Positions 8,264-16,688 of a stretch of 64,000 nt of DNA are shown in pieces. The stretch spans positions 138,024 through 202,023 of the forward strand of contig JAMLGM010000003.1 in assembly GCA_023957975.1 (NCBI GenBank). The letters run 5' to 3'. Numbering within the stretch: position 1 is the first letter of the stretch; each line of letters begins with the position of its first letter. The notes under the pieces were generated by a model that worked only from the letters and a program-made list of their open reading frames with translations, was not told where the DNA came from and made no database searches. This DNA comes from Microthrixaceae bacterium (lineage in GTDB: Bacteria > Actinomycetota > Acidimicrobiia > Acidimicrobiales > Microtrichaceae). The translations under genes were made by a program, and so were the position numbers.

Positions 8264-8284
8264 AATCTGACGGCTCGTCAGATT
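8264..8284. promoter_or_regulatory. Inverted-repeat operator AATCTGACG-N3-CGTCAGATT upstream of SDR
   Basis: A perfect 9-bp inverted repeat with a 3-base spacer, 35 bases before the SDR ATG at 8319. It is the better copy of the element also found at 6127-6146 before the acyl-CoA ligase. The region from 8031 to 8263 otherwise shows no recognised feature apart from the presumed pilin promoter. Confidence 0.65.
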
Positions 8285-8318
8285 CAGCCGAATCACTCGT
8301 TACAACCCGGAGGGAACC

Positions 8319-9233
8319 ATGGGCTTGCTCGAAGGCAAGGTCGCAATCGTCACCGGTGCCGGTCACGGCATCGGCCGTGGGCATGCGCTGGAGCTTGCCA
8401 AGCACGGGGCCAAGGTCGTCGTCAATGACCTGGGGGTCTCGGTCACCGGCGACGGCGGCGGTAAGGACGCCGACCTGACGGTCGACATCATCAAAGCTCG
8501 CGGAGGCGAGGCCGTCGGCAACTACGAAAACGTGGCCGACTTCGAAGGTGCCGGACGCATGATCCAACAGGCGATCGACACGTACGGTCGCCTCGACATC
8601 CTGGTCAACAACGCCGGCATCGTGCGCGACTCCACCATCGTCAAGATGAGCGAGGCCGATTTCGACGCGGTGTTCAACGTGCACGTCAAGGGAACCTGGG
8701 GTCCCGCCAAGCACGCCGCCGAATACTGGACTGCGCAATTCAAAGAGACGGGCAAACCGACCGGTGGCCGCATCATCAACACGACCTCGGGCGCTGGGCT
8801 CACCGGCAATTTCGGCCAGAGCAACTACGCCTCTGCCAAAGCCGCGATCGCCTCGATGACCCAGACCCTCAGCCTCGAGCTCTTCAAGGCCGGCGTGACG
8901 GTCAACTGTGTTGGCCCAGCGGCAGCGACCCGCATCACGGGCACCATGCCCGGCGCCCCGAAGGTCATCGAACCCGACGAGGTGCCCGAGGACGAGTGGA
9001 ACCGGATGGACCCGGCCGTAAGTTCTCCGCTGGTGGCCTGGCTGGCCTCCGACGAGGCGGATCACGTCACCGGTCAGGTCATCCGAGCGGTCGCCGAGAA
9101 CATCATCTTGATGAAGGGCTGGAGCGACGGCCCGACCATCAACAACGGCTCGAAGCGTTGGGACGCCACCAAGCTGGGTGCCCAGCTGGCCACCGACGTG
9201 TTCTTCACCCGAGCCCCCGGACTGCGGTACTAG
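8319..9233 (+). CDS. SDR family dehydrogenase, Hsd4A / multifunctional-enzyme type
   Basis: A 304-residue SDR starting MGLLEGKVAIVTGAGHGIGR with the following RGHALELAKHGAKVVVND, the style of the dehydrogenase domain of peroxisomal multifunctional enzyme 2 and of mycobacterial Hsd4A. Those enzymes act on 3-hydroxyacyl-CoA or 17-hydroxysteroid substrates. NNAG, the serine in TTSGAGL and YASAK are all present. The C-terminal extension (about 50 residues after the usual end) is also seen in that subfamily. The ATG follows GGAGGGAACC. The operator at 8264 lies upstream and a frameshifted gene follows 9 bases later, probably in the same transcript. Confidence 0.87.
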   Translation: MGLLEGKVAIVTGAGHGIGRGHALELAKHGAKVVVNDLGVSVTGDGGGKDADLTVDIIKARGGEAVGNYENVADFEGAGRMIQQAIDTYGRLDILVNNAGIVRDSTIVKMSEADFDAVFNVHVKGTWGPAKHAAEYWTAQFKETGKPTGGRIINTTSGAGLTGNFGQSNYASAKAAIASMTQTLSLELFKAGVTVNCVGPAAATRITGTMPGAPKVIEPDEVPEDEWNRMDPAVSSPLVAWLASDEADHVTGQVIRAVAENIILMKGWSDGPTINNGSKRWDATKLGAQLATDVFFTRAPGLRY

Positions 9234-9242
9234 GGGCGAGCC

Positions 9243-10543
9243 CTGAGTTCCGCGCCGACCAACGCAGCGGTCGTCGCCGACGCGCTGCGCGCACTTGGGG
9301 TGCAGCGTCACTACGGCGCGATCGGCGTGGGGGGGGGCGCGCAACTCTGTCGAGCGTCTCCCCCCCCCACGCCGATCTCGCGCTCCTGTGCGCTGATGCC
9401 GACGGCAGGATCGGCACCGGTTGGGGTGCGGCGCTGCTGGATCAGCAGCTCTTGCATCTGTCCTCGCAGCCCGGAGGAACCGCTCGCCCGCGGGTGGTCA
9501 CCGGTGTCGAGGAACTCGTACACCTACTCGTCGAAGCCGAACTCGACCGAACCCCGCGCACGTTGGCCTTCGCGCTCGATTTCGATCTCGACGCCCCGGC
9601 CCCGACCGACGCGGACTTTCGAGGCCGCCCCGACGGCGGTGTCGCGTCCACCCTGTCGCCGTCCCTCGAAGGCCTCGACATCGTGGTGGTCGTCGGGCCG
9701 GGCGTCAGCCGAGAGGGGCGTGAGACGATCAGTGAGTTCGCGGCCCGCGGTGGCTTCGGTGTATTCAACACCTTTGGCGCCAAGGGAGTGTTTCGCTGGG
9801 ACTCACCGTTTCACTTCGGCACGATCGGGTTGCAGGCCCGCGATGTCGAACTCGCCGGACTCCGAGACGTCGACCTGATCATCGCGAGCGGGCTCGACCC
9901 GGACGAGTTCGACGCGACACAACTCGTGGGTCGAGCGCCGGTCGTCGACATCGCGGCGTGGCAACTTCCGCTGGCGCTCGCCGACTGGCCACGCAAACAC
10001 CGGCAGGTTTCACAACGGCCTCCGCTGTACGGACTGCTCGCGTCGGTCGTGCAGCCGCTCTATGAAAGAGAGGGCGCTCCGATCTCGCCGGCGCGAGCGG
10101 CGCTTCACCTGTCAGGGGCCGCTCCGGACGGTGGGGTCGTGGTCGCGGACGCAGGGATGGCGGGGTTCTGGATCGCACGAGCCTTCCCGACCGGCATCGA
10201 AAACTCGGTGGTTGTCCCAGCGCTCGACCAACCGGGGTTCGCCGCCGCAGCAGCATTCGTCGCGGGGCTGGCTCAACGACCGTGCGTCGCGGTCATCGAT
10301 GGCCCACCAGACGATTCGACCCTGATGGTGCTCGAGGCGGCGGCGCGACACCAAGTGCCGGTTCAGGTGCAGGCCTGGGTTGACGGTGACACCTCGGTCG
10401 ACGAGCACCTGTCGTTGACGCAGCGGGCCTTCGGTTCGGACGAGCCGCACCTCGATGTGGTTGGCGTCGATGGATCGGCGACCGAGTTGCTGCTCGATGT
10501 GGCTGGGGAGATCACCGCGTGGGGGGCGGGATCGGGAAGTTGA
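9243..10543 (+). pseudogene. Thiamine-diphosphate-enzyme-like gene, frameshifted (possible pseudogene)
   Basis: The N-terminus (TNAAVVADALRALGVQRHYG) reads in one frame from just after the SDR stop and looks like the start of an acetolactate-synthase-type protein. From about 9365 the frame that stays open to 10543 is a different one (HADLALLCADADGRIGTGW onward), with VVADAGMAGFWIARAF near the C-terminus. The switch falls between a G9 and a C9 tract; losing one base from each, or adding one base to either, would join the frames. The only visible starts are CTG 9243 and GTG 9300. The cofactor motif expected as GDG...N is replaced by DGPPDD, so even an intact protein may not bind thiamine diphosphate. 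Real decay, phase variation and sequencing error are all possible. Confidence 0.6.
9320..9377. repeat. 18-bp inverted repeat with G9/C9 tracts at a frameshift
   Basis: GATCGGCGTGGGGGGGGG at 9320-9337 is the exact reverse complement of 9360-9377, with a 22-base spacer. The arms hold a G9 tract (9329-9337) and a C9 tract (9360-9368). The element sits in the coding sequence of the thiamine-enzyme-like gene, exactly where its reading frame breaks. Confidence 0.95.
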
Positions 10544-10610
10544 ACGCTGATCTCCGGTCGGGAAATTGTGCGAGTTTCCTCGAAATCATCCGATGAAGAT
10601 GCGGAGGTGT

Positions 10611-10624
10611 TAGAACAGGTTCTC
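10611..10624. promoter_or_regulatory. KstR-type operator upstream of the kstR-like gene
   Basis: TAGAACAGGTTCTC contains the perfect palindrome AGAACAGGTTCT and fits TnnAACnnGTTnnA except for the last base. It lies 33 bases before the GTG start of the TetR gene, as expected for autoregulation. Confidence 0.65.
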
Positions 10625-10656
10625 ATTTTGGGGACGAACGGGGGACGGGAGGTGTC

Positions 10657-11244
10657 GTGTCGCTGACGAAGCCACAACAGGACAGGCGTGAGCGAATGTT
10701 GAACGTCGCCTCGCGGTTGGCGCGCGAGGGCGGCTACGACGCGGTGCAGATGCGTGCGGTGGCCAACGAAGCCGACGTCGCGCTCGGGACGCTGTATCGG
10801 TACTTCCCTTCTAAGGAACATCTGCTCGTCTCAGCCATGCTTCGTCAGATCGAGTCGCTGCACGAGCGGTTGGCGGTGAAGCCGCCGCAAGGACTAGCGG
10901 CGATGGAACGCCTCGTCGACGTGTTGCGTCGCGCGAACGGAGCGTTGCAACGTCAGCAGCAATTCACCGTCGCCGTGGTGCGGGCGCTGGTGTCGGGCGA
11001 TGAGTTGGTGGCTCCCGTCGTGCGCGACGTGCGCGACCTGATGGGCGGCATCATCCTGTCGGCACTTGAGACCCCCGACTCCTCGGAGCCGTCGGTGCCC
11101 ACGCAGCGAGCGCTGCTCGTCACCGAGATTCTCCAAGAGGTCTGGTTGTCGTCGCTGGTGGCATGGATCAGCGGAGTCGAGCCGGCGTCGTCGGTGGACC
11201 GTAAGCTTGAGGCAGCAGTGCATCTGCTGTTCGGGGAGGCGTAG
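10657..11244 (+). CDS. kstR: TetR family transcriptional regulator, KstR-like
   Basis: A 195-residue TetR repressor. The DNA-binding part GGYDAVQMRAVANEADVA and TLYRYFPSKEHLLVSA is nearly the same as I recall for mycobacterial KstR, the repressor of cholesterol catabolism, and the C-terminal EVWLSSLVAW block also matches. KstR binds a CoA thioester of a steroid intermediate, which releases it from DNA. The GTG start follows GGGAGGTGTC. The gene heads a run with a hydrolase, FadD and racemase, and its own operator-like palindrome lies just upstream. Ligand identity in this organism is inferred, not shown. Confidence 0.8.
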   Translation: MSLTKPQQDRRERMLNVASRLAREGGYDAVQMRAVANEADVALGTLYRYFPSKEHLLVSAMLRQIESLHERLAVKPPQGLAAMERLVDVLRRANGALQRQQQFTVAVVRALVSGDELVAPVVRDVRDLMGGIILSALETPDSSEPSVPTQRALLVTEILQEVWLSSLVAWISGVEPASSVDRKLEAAVHLLFGEA

Positions 11245-11251
11245 TAGGACC

Positions 11252-12214
11252 ATGGTCGTTGTGGAAAGTCCCAAATGGGAGCCGTTCGAGCGGCCGGTGC
11301 CCGAAGGCGTGTCGGGTATCGATCTCCCGCTCGGGCGAAGGCTGAAGTTGCCGCGGCGGGGAACCACCTTCTATCGAGAGGTTCCCGGGCCGACCCCGGA
11401 TGCTCCTACGGTGGTGTTGTTGCACGGATGGGTCGCGTCCGGTGGGCTGAACTGGTTCAACGCCTTCGCACCGCTCAGTCAGCATTTTCGTGTTATCGCA
11501 CCGGACTTTCGTGGACACGGGCGCGGAATCAAGAATCACCGCAGGTTCACCCTGGCGGCGTGTGCCGACGATACCGCAGCGTTGTGCCGCGAAATCGGCG
11601 TCGAACGCGCCATCTTCTGTGGCTACTCGATGGGCGGGCCGATCGGGCAGCTCATCTGGAAACGCCATCGAGACCTCGTCGAGGGGCTGGTGTTCTCTGC
11701 GACGAGTTCGATGTTCGTGCCGGGCCTTCAGCAACGCCTGCTGTTCGCCTCATCGATGGCATTGCTCGCCGGCACCACCCGCGGTACCCAGGTGGTCACC
11801 AGGCTTCCGTGGGTGGTCCGCTCGCATTTCCCCAAGGGCCTCCGCGAGGTCCAGACCGGACGGCCATCGCGAATTCAGATCTGGGCCGCGCAGGAGTTTC
11901 GCCGACACGACATGCGCTTGGTGCTCGAGGCGGGAACCGCTATCGCTACGTTCTCGTCGCGGCGTTGGATTCACGAAGTCGATGTGCCGACCACGGTGTT
12001 GTTGACGACCAAGGACCGGGCGGTCGCCCCGACGGCGCAATTGCACCTAGCGTTGGCGATCGACGGTGCGAAGATCCAGCGTTTCGACGAGGGCCACACG
12101 TCGCCGGTGCTTGAATCGTTCGGAGATGCAATTACCGGAGCCTGCCTGAGCGTCGAACAGTCGATTCGACGCAAGCGCCGGTCCTCGGACCGGTCGACGA
12201 AGAGGAGCAACTGA
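11252..12214 (+). CDS. Alpha/beta hydrolase
   Basis: A 320-residue serine hydrolase. HGW with the preceding LL is the oxyanion-hole region. GYSMGG is the nucleophile elbow, with Ser as catalytic residue. A later Asp in TTKDRAVAP and the His in EGHTSPV complete a plausible triad. No signal peptide is seen, so it should act in the cytoplasm. The ATG at 11252 lies 7 bases after the kstR-like stop, and the FadD gene begins 5 bases after this stop, which suggests a tightly packed operon. Possible roles are ester or thioester hydrolysis in lipid breakdown; the substrate is unknown. The C-terminus is very basic (RRKRRSS). Confidence 0.87.
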   Translation: MVVVESPKWEPFERPVPEGVSGIDLPLGRRLKLPRRGTTFYREVPGPTPDAPTVVLLHGWVASGGLNWFNAFAPLSQHFRVIAPDFRGHGRGIKNHRRFTLAACADDTAALCREIGVERAIFCGYSMGGPIGQLIWKRHRDLVEGLVFSATSSMFVPGLQQRLLFASSMALLAGTTRGTQVVTRLPWVVRSHFPKGLREVQTGRPSRIQIWAAQEFRRHDMRLVLEAGTAIATFSSRRWIHEVDVPTTVLLTTKDRAVAPTAQLHLALAIDGAKIQRFDEGHTSPVLESFGDAITGACLSVEQSIRRKRRSSDRSTKRSN

Positions 12215-12219
12215 TCGCC

Positions 12220-13872
12220 ATGGCCATGGCCACTGAACTCCACACCTACAACCTTGCTGATGTCTGGGAGGCGGTGTCGGACCGAGTGCCCGAACGCGTC
12301 GCAGTCATCAGCGAAGGCCGCGAAGTCACCTACGGCGAGCTCGAAGAGCGCTCAAATCGTCTCGCCCACGCGTTGTATGAACACGGTGTCCGCGCCGGTG
12401 ATCACATCGGGGCGTATCTCGTCAACGGCATCGAGTACTTCGAGGTGATGCTCGCCGCGTACAAGCTCCGGGCGGTACCGGTGAATATCAACTACCGCTA
12501 CGTCAAGACGGAGTTGGAGTACCTGTTCAACAACTCCGACGCGGTGGCCGTCGTGGCCAATGAGGAGTTCGTCGAACGCCTCGTGGAGACCGCCGGGGCG
12601 ATACCGAAGGTGCACACGGTGCTGATCGTTCGCGAGGGCGACTCGGCAGGCGATCTCCCCGAGGGTTTCGTCGACTACGAGGAGGCGATAGCCGGGGCCT
12701 CCGCCGACCGCGACTTCATCGAACTTGTCGGGCCCCGAACCAACGACGACGAGTACGTGATCTACACCGGCGGGACCACCGGCATGCCAAAGGGTGTCGT
12801 GTGGCGCCACGAGGACATTTTCTTTGCCGGGATCGGTGGTGGAGATCCGATGCGGCTCAACGGGTTTGTGTCCTCGCCGGCAGAACTCATCGACCGCATC
12901 ATCGACTTTGAAATGTTGACGCTTCCACTGGCTCCGATGATGCATGCAGCCGCGCAGTGGACCTCGTTGTCGTGGCTGTTTTGCGGCGGCAAGGTCGCGA
13001 TGGTTCCGGGAAGCTTCGATCCGTTGAAGACCTGGCAGATGATCGAGACCCATAAGGTCGGGCTGGTCATCATCGTCGGCGACGCCATGGCGAAGCCACT
13101 GATCGATGCTTGGGATGAACACGGCCCCTTCGACATCTCCTCGATGTACGCGGTCGGGTCCGGTGGTGCGCCGCTGAACCCCGTCTACAAGAAGCGACTC
13201 TTCGAGATTGCTCCGAATGCGATGATCACCGACGGCTTCGGGTCCTCGGAGACGGGCGCCCAGGGGTCGCATCGAATCTTTCCCGGCGACGAAACCGACG
13301 GGAAGACCCGGTTTTCTCCCATGGACGCAGGTACCAAGGTCCTCTCCGACGACGGCCGCGAGGTCGAGGCCGGTTCGGGGGTCGTCGGCAAGGTGGCGCT
13401 CACCGGCCACATCCCGCTTCGGTATTACAACGATGAGGCCAAGACCGCCGAAACCTTTGTCGAAGTCGACGGCACGCGTTGGGTGGTGACCGGCGACATG
13501 GCCACCGTCGAGGCCGACGGGGTCATCACCTTGTTGGGCCGTGGCAACCAGGTGATCAACACCGGGGGCGAGAAGGTGTATCCCGAGGAGGTCGAGTCGG
13601 TGCTGCGCACGCATCCCGACGTGTTCGACGCCGTCGTCACCGGAGTCGCAGATGAACGATTCGGACAGTGTGTTTGCGCGGTGGTCGCCGTCGTCGATGG
13701 TGCGGAGGTCACCCTCGAGGGGCTCCGCGAATACGCCCGTTCGGAGCTTGCCGGTTACAAGTTGCCGCGCGAACTCGTTCTGGTCGATCAGGTGGTCCGG
13801 TCACCGGTCGGCAAGGCCGACTATGTGTGGGCGTCGACCACAGCGAGTGCCGCGCTCGGCTCACGTTCGTGA
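12220..13872 (+). CDS. Acyl-CoA synthetase, FadD19-like
   Basis: A 550-residue fatty-acid or steroid-acid CoA ligase. The AMP-binding motif is YTGGTTGMPKGVVWRHED; the WRHED continuation, VNINYRYV and the A8-like GRGNQVINTGGEKVYPEE are characteristic of the actinobacterial FadD17/FadD19 group. FadD19 of mycobacteria activates C24 steroid side-chain acids. The predicted C-terminal catalytic lysine is in SPVGKADY. Five bases separate it from the hydrolase, and it overlaps the racemase gene by GTGA. Together with the KstR-like regulator and racemase the context supports branched or sterol side-chain activation, but which acid is used is not shown. Confidence 0.88.
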   Translation: MAMATELHTYNLADVWEAVSDRVPERVAVISEGREVTYGELEERSNRLAHALYEHGVRAGDHIGAYLVNGIEYFEVMLAAYKLRAVPVNINYRYVKTELEYLFNNSDAVAVVANEEFVERLVETAGAIPKVHTVLIVREGDSAGDLPEGFVDYEEAIAGASADRDFIELVGPRTNDDEYVIYTGGTTGMPKGVVWRHEDIFFAGIGGGDPMRLNGFVSSPAELIDRIIDFEMLTLPLAPMMHAAAQWTSLSWLFCGGKVAMVPGSFDPLKTWQMIETHKVGLVIIVGDAMAKPLIDAWDEHGPFDISSMYAVGSGGAPLNPVYKKRLFEIAPNAMITDGFGSSETGAQGSHRIFPGDETDGKTRFSPMDAGTKVLSDDGREVEAGSGVVGKVALTGHIPLRYYNDEAKTAETFVEVDGTRWVVTGDMATVEADGVITLLGRGNQVINTGGEKVYPEEVESVLRTHPDVFDAVVTGVADERFGQCVCAVVAVVDGAEVTLEGLREYARSELAGYKLPRELVLVDQVVRSPVGKADYVWASTTASAALGSRS

Positions 13873-15035
13873 ACGAGCGACCCGGTGCGCTTGCCGGGAT
13901 CAAGGTGATCGAACTCGGTTCGCTCGGGCCGGGGCCGTTTTGCGCAATGATGCTCGCGGATCACGGCGCGGATGTCCTTCGGGTCGAACGGCCGGGCGGC
14001 ACCACTGCGTCGCCGATCGCCAAGAGCGACCGGTTTGCCGCGTGGGACGTCATGAGCCGCGGTCGTCGCAGCGTGGGAATCGATTTGAAGCACCCGCAGG
14101 GCCGCGACCTGATCAAGCGGCTCGCCGCTGACGCGGATGTGTTGATCGAAGGGTTCCGACCCGGGGTTGCCGAACGCCTCGGGCTCGGCCCCGATGACCT
14201 CCGCGACGCGAATGAACGGCTGATCTACGGACGGATGACGGGCTGGGGGCGCGGCGGTCCGTTGTCGCCGCGTGCAGGCCACGACATCAACTACCTGTCG
14301 ATTGCTGGCGTTGCGGCGCACATCGGGCGCAATGGCGAGGTCCCGACCCCGCCATTGAACCTCGTCGCCGATTTCGGCGGCGGTGCGATGATGCTGGCGT
14401 TTGGAATCTGCGCGGCATTGGTGTCGCGCTCGGTGAGCGGGCTCGGCCAGGTGGTCGACGCGGCGATGATCGATGGGGCAGCGTTGTTGATGGCCCCACT
14501 CGTCGGCGCACACGCGATGGGGTTCTGGTCCGAAGAACGTGGCACGAACCTGCTCGATTCGGGAGCGCCGTTCTACGATTTCTACGAGACCTCCGACGGC
14601 GGTTACGTATCGGTCGGGGCCATCGAGCCGCAGTTCTTTGCTGCTCTGGTGACGACGCTAGGGCTCGACGACTCGTGGTGCGGCCGACAAAACGACGAGG
14701 CGGCGTGGCCCGCGTTGCGTGCCGAGTTGGTCGAGCGCTTCGGGTCGCGGACTCGCGACGACTGGGCCGCGATCTTCGCCGAGGTCGATGCCTGCGTTGC
14801 TCCCGTGTTGACGATGGCGGAGGCCCCACATCACCCCCACAACGCTGCGATGCAGAACTGGATCGAACTCGGCGGAGTGCGACAGCCAGCCCCGGCGCCG
14901 CGGCTCGAACGCACCCCTGCCCCCATGCCGACTCTGCCGGAGGCCCCTGCCGCGAGTACCGACTCCAAGCTTGTCGACTGGGGTGTGACGGCGAGCGAAG
15001 TGGCGCGGTTGCGTGAGGTTGGGGCGATCGGCTGA
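13869..15035 (+). CDS. mcr: Alpha-methylacyl-CoA racemase (CoA-transferase family III)
   Basis: A 388-residue family III CoA-transferase fold. KVIELGSLGPGPFCAMMLAD and GADVLRVERPGG are the N-terminal signature of alpha-methylacyl-CoA racemases, which invert the 2-methyl centre so that beta-oxidation of branched or sterol side chains can go on. ISMTGWG-type text appears as GRMTGWGRGGPLS, and the racemase-type GHDINYL holds the expected His and Asp. The Asp in VDAAMIDG is also family-like. The gene starts at a GTG overlapping the FadD stop, so translation is coupled. Being last in the kstR-like operon strengthens the assignment over generic CoA-transferases. Confidence 0.88.
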   Translation: MNERPGALAGIKVIELGSLGPGPFCAMMLADHGADVLRVERPGGTTASPIAKSDRFAAWDVMSRGRRSVGIDLKHPQGRDLIKRLAADADVLIEGFRPGVAERLGLGPDDLRDANERLIYGRMTGWGRGGPLSPRAGHDINYLSIAGVAAHIGRNGEVPTPPLNLVADFGGGAMMLAFGICAALVSRSVSGLGQVVDAAMIDGAALLMAPLVGAHAMGFWSEERGTNLLDSGAPFYDFYETSDGGYVSVGAIEPQFFAALVTTLGLDDSWCGRQNDEAAWPALRAELVERFGSRTRDDWAAIFAEVDACVAPVLTMAEAPHHPHNAAMQNWIELGGVRQPAPAPRLERTPAPMPTLPEAPAASTDSKLVDWGVTASEVARLREVGAIG

Positions 15036-15070
15036 CCCGTCGCAGCGGAGCGGGTTGCTCTGCGTGACAA

Positions 15071-15982
15071 TCAGCCGAGGAAGCGGCCCGGGTTGTCGCC
15101 CTGGGACAGCGCTGCGACGACGGTGACGGCGACCGCGCCACCTAGAAGTGCGACCCCGATCATGCGCCACAGATAGGGTCGTCGTGCCAGCAGCGCCCAC
15201 CCGAACCCCAACAGTGCGCCGACGAGCAGCGACAGCACCACCCACCATTTGGAGACAGCAAGCGCCTGCCAGATGAGCTTGTCCCGATGGGCGACAGCGT
15301 CTTGTGCGATCGAAGCGACCGCATTGCCGTGGACCGCAGAGGTTGAAACGGTGGGGGTCTGGTCCGGTTGGGTTGCCGCGGCGACCAGCCCGACGAGGTC
15401 CATGTCGGGATTCAGCACCGGGGTCCCGGGCAGGCAACAGCCCGCCTGTACGACCACGTTGAGGCGGCCGCTCGTCGTGTCGTAGCCGGAGGCAGTGGCG
15501 TCGAGAATGGAGTCGGTGACGACGTGGAGCATCGCGCCGGCGGCGACGGCCGGGCGAACGGCACGAAAGCCAGCGCCGTCGAGTCCCCGGCAACGCAGTG
15601 CGGCCACGCCCCCGCGGGGTGACCGTGCGGCGACGTAGCAGTCGTGAGACGCCTCGGTGGAACCCATCCGTTGGAAGGTTGCCTCGCTCCCCAACGGAAA
15701 CGCTCGTTCGTCGGCGAGCGGTATGACCACGGCCATCTTGTCGCCGGAGAGCACGACGGATCCGATGGACTTGGCCGACGGGGTTGCTTCGGGGGCGACG
15801 GTACCGACGTTGGAGAGAATTTCGGTCTGATCGACGGGCACTTCGCCTGCGGCGGTCGAGGCGCCAGCGGGTACGAATCCCGCTCCGGTTGCCCAGGCGA
15901 GGATCAGCGTCGCGATCGCGAAGCGAACACGACGCTCAGGCCGAGACGATTTCTGGGGCGCCGAAGGTTGCCTGCATGTCAT
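15071..15982 (-). CDS. Exported membrane protein, trypsin-fold-like but lacking catalytic Ser
   Basis: A 303-residue protein with an N-terminal signal or anchor segment (RFAIATLILAWATGAGFVP). Two C-terminal membrane helices follow, at about residues 245-265 and 275-295. The part between looks like a trypsin/HtrA-type barrel: the stretch GCCLPGTPVLNPDMDLVGLV lines up with the usual G-N-S-G-G-P-V...VGLV, but the serine position is occupied by Pro. It is therefore probably a non-catalytic relative; this is inference from one motif. The first 47 bases overlap the acetoacetate-decarboxylase-like gene on the same strand. Its role could be sensing or scaffolding at the membrane. Confidence 0.6.
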   Translation of the reverse strand: MTCRQPSAPQKSSRPERRVRFAIATLILAWATGAGFVPAGASTAAGEVPVDQTEILSNVGTVAPEATPSAKSIGSVVLSGDKMAVVIPLADERAFPLGSEATFQRMGSTEASHDCYVAARSPRGGVAALRCRGLDGAGFRAVRPAVAAGAMLHVVTDSILDATASGYDTTSGRLNVVVQAGCCLPGTPVLNPDMDLVGLVAAATQPDQTPTVSTSAVHGNAVASIAQDAVAHRDKLIWQALAVSKWWVVLSLLVGALLGFGWALLARRPYLWRMIGVALLGGAVAVTVVAALSQGDNPGRFLG

Positions 15983-16688
15983 CGTCGAAGATGGTAGCCA
16001 GGCAGCGCTTCGGAAACCCCAGTGCGCGCAACTCGTCGGCGAGCGGGTGGCCGTAGCCGACTTCGACGGTGGCCCCGCCGAGTCGAACCTGCTGCTTCTG
16101 GGTTCCGTCGGTGGTCCAAGGTGTCCGGCGCACGATGCCGTCCTCGTCGCAGGTGTAGGCGTTCATCGGCATGGCGCGGCGCGGAACTCGGATGGGTCCG
16201 CGTTTCGCGCGCACGGTCATTACCACCTCGTCGCCGGATTTGAGCTGCGCGGTGACCCCGTCGCGGTCGAAATCGACGCTCAGATCGGCGACCCACTTCG
16301 GGAATCCCCAGATGCCGTAGCCGGCCTCCTTGGTGAATTCCCCGTTCACGGGAAGCCGATGGATGTAGGTCGTGACGGCCTTCCGGTTGCCGTAGTTGGC
16401 CGAAGTCGGGGTGGCCCCGCTGTCGTGCACCATGAACACCAGGCCGAGTTCGGTGTAGGTGCCGAGGTCGTTGTCGATGTAATCGACGAGGGCCAAGGTC
16501 ACGATCGCCTTGCCTCCGAGTTGTCGGACGACCTTGAGGCCGGTTGGTGCCACCATGCGTTGGGCGGCGTTGTGGTCGACGAGAAACATCACCGCGGCCT
16601 GTTTGGCCTTGCGCACCAGAACCGGCATGGCGACGCGTTGTCCCATGACGAGGTAGCTACCGTCCGGCTGAGGGGTGAGTCCGGCCAT
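15936..16688 (-). CDS. Acetoacetate decarboxylase family protein
   Basis: A 250-residue protein of the ADC fold. The stretch GYGIWGFPKWVADL resembles the region of acetoacetate decarboxylase that carries the Schiff-base lysine, which would be the Lys of FPKW. True acetoacetate decarboxylases usually have two adjacent lysines, and here the second is Trp, so activity on acetoacetate is uncertain. Many ADC relatives act on other keto acids. The ATG at 16688 overlaps the stop of the FadD gene (TGATG), so it is coupled to it. The open frame extends upstream only through arginine-rich shadow. It likely belongs to a WS/DGAT-FadD-ADC transcription unit. Confidence 0.83.
   Translation of the reverse strand: MAGLTPQPDGSYLVMGQRVAMPVLVRKAKQAAVMFLVDHNAAQRMVAPTGLKVVRQLGGKAIVTLALVDYIDNDLGTYTELGLVFMVHDSGATPTSANYGNRKAVTTYIHRLPVNGEFTKEAGYGIWGFPKWVADLSVDFDRDGVTAQLKSGDEVVMTVRAKRGPIRVPRRAMPMNAYTCDEDGIVRRTPWTTDGTQKQQVRLGGATVEVGYGHPLADELRALGFPKRCLATIFDDDMQATFGAPEIVSA

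Noticed and set aside
12352..13614. 420-residue minus-strand frame inside the FadD region
   Set aside because: No domain and no start signal; the plus-strand FadD is unambiguous.
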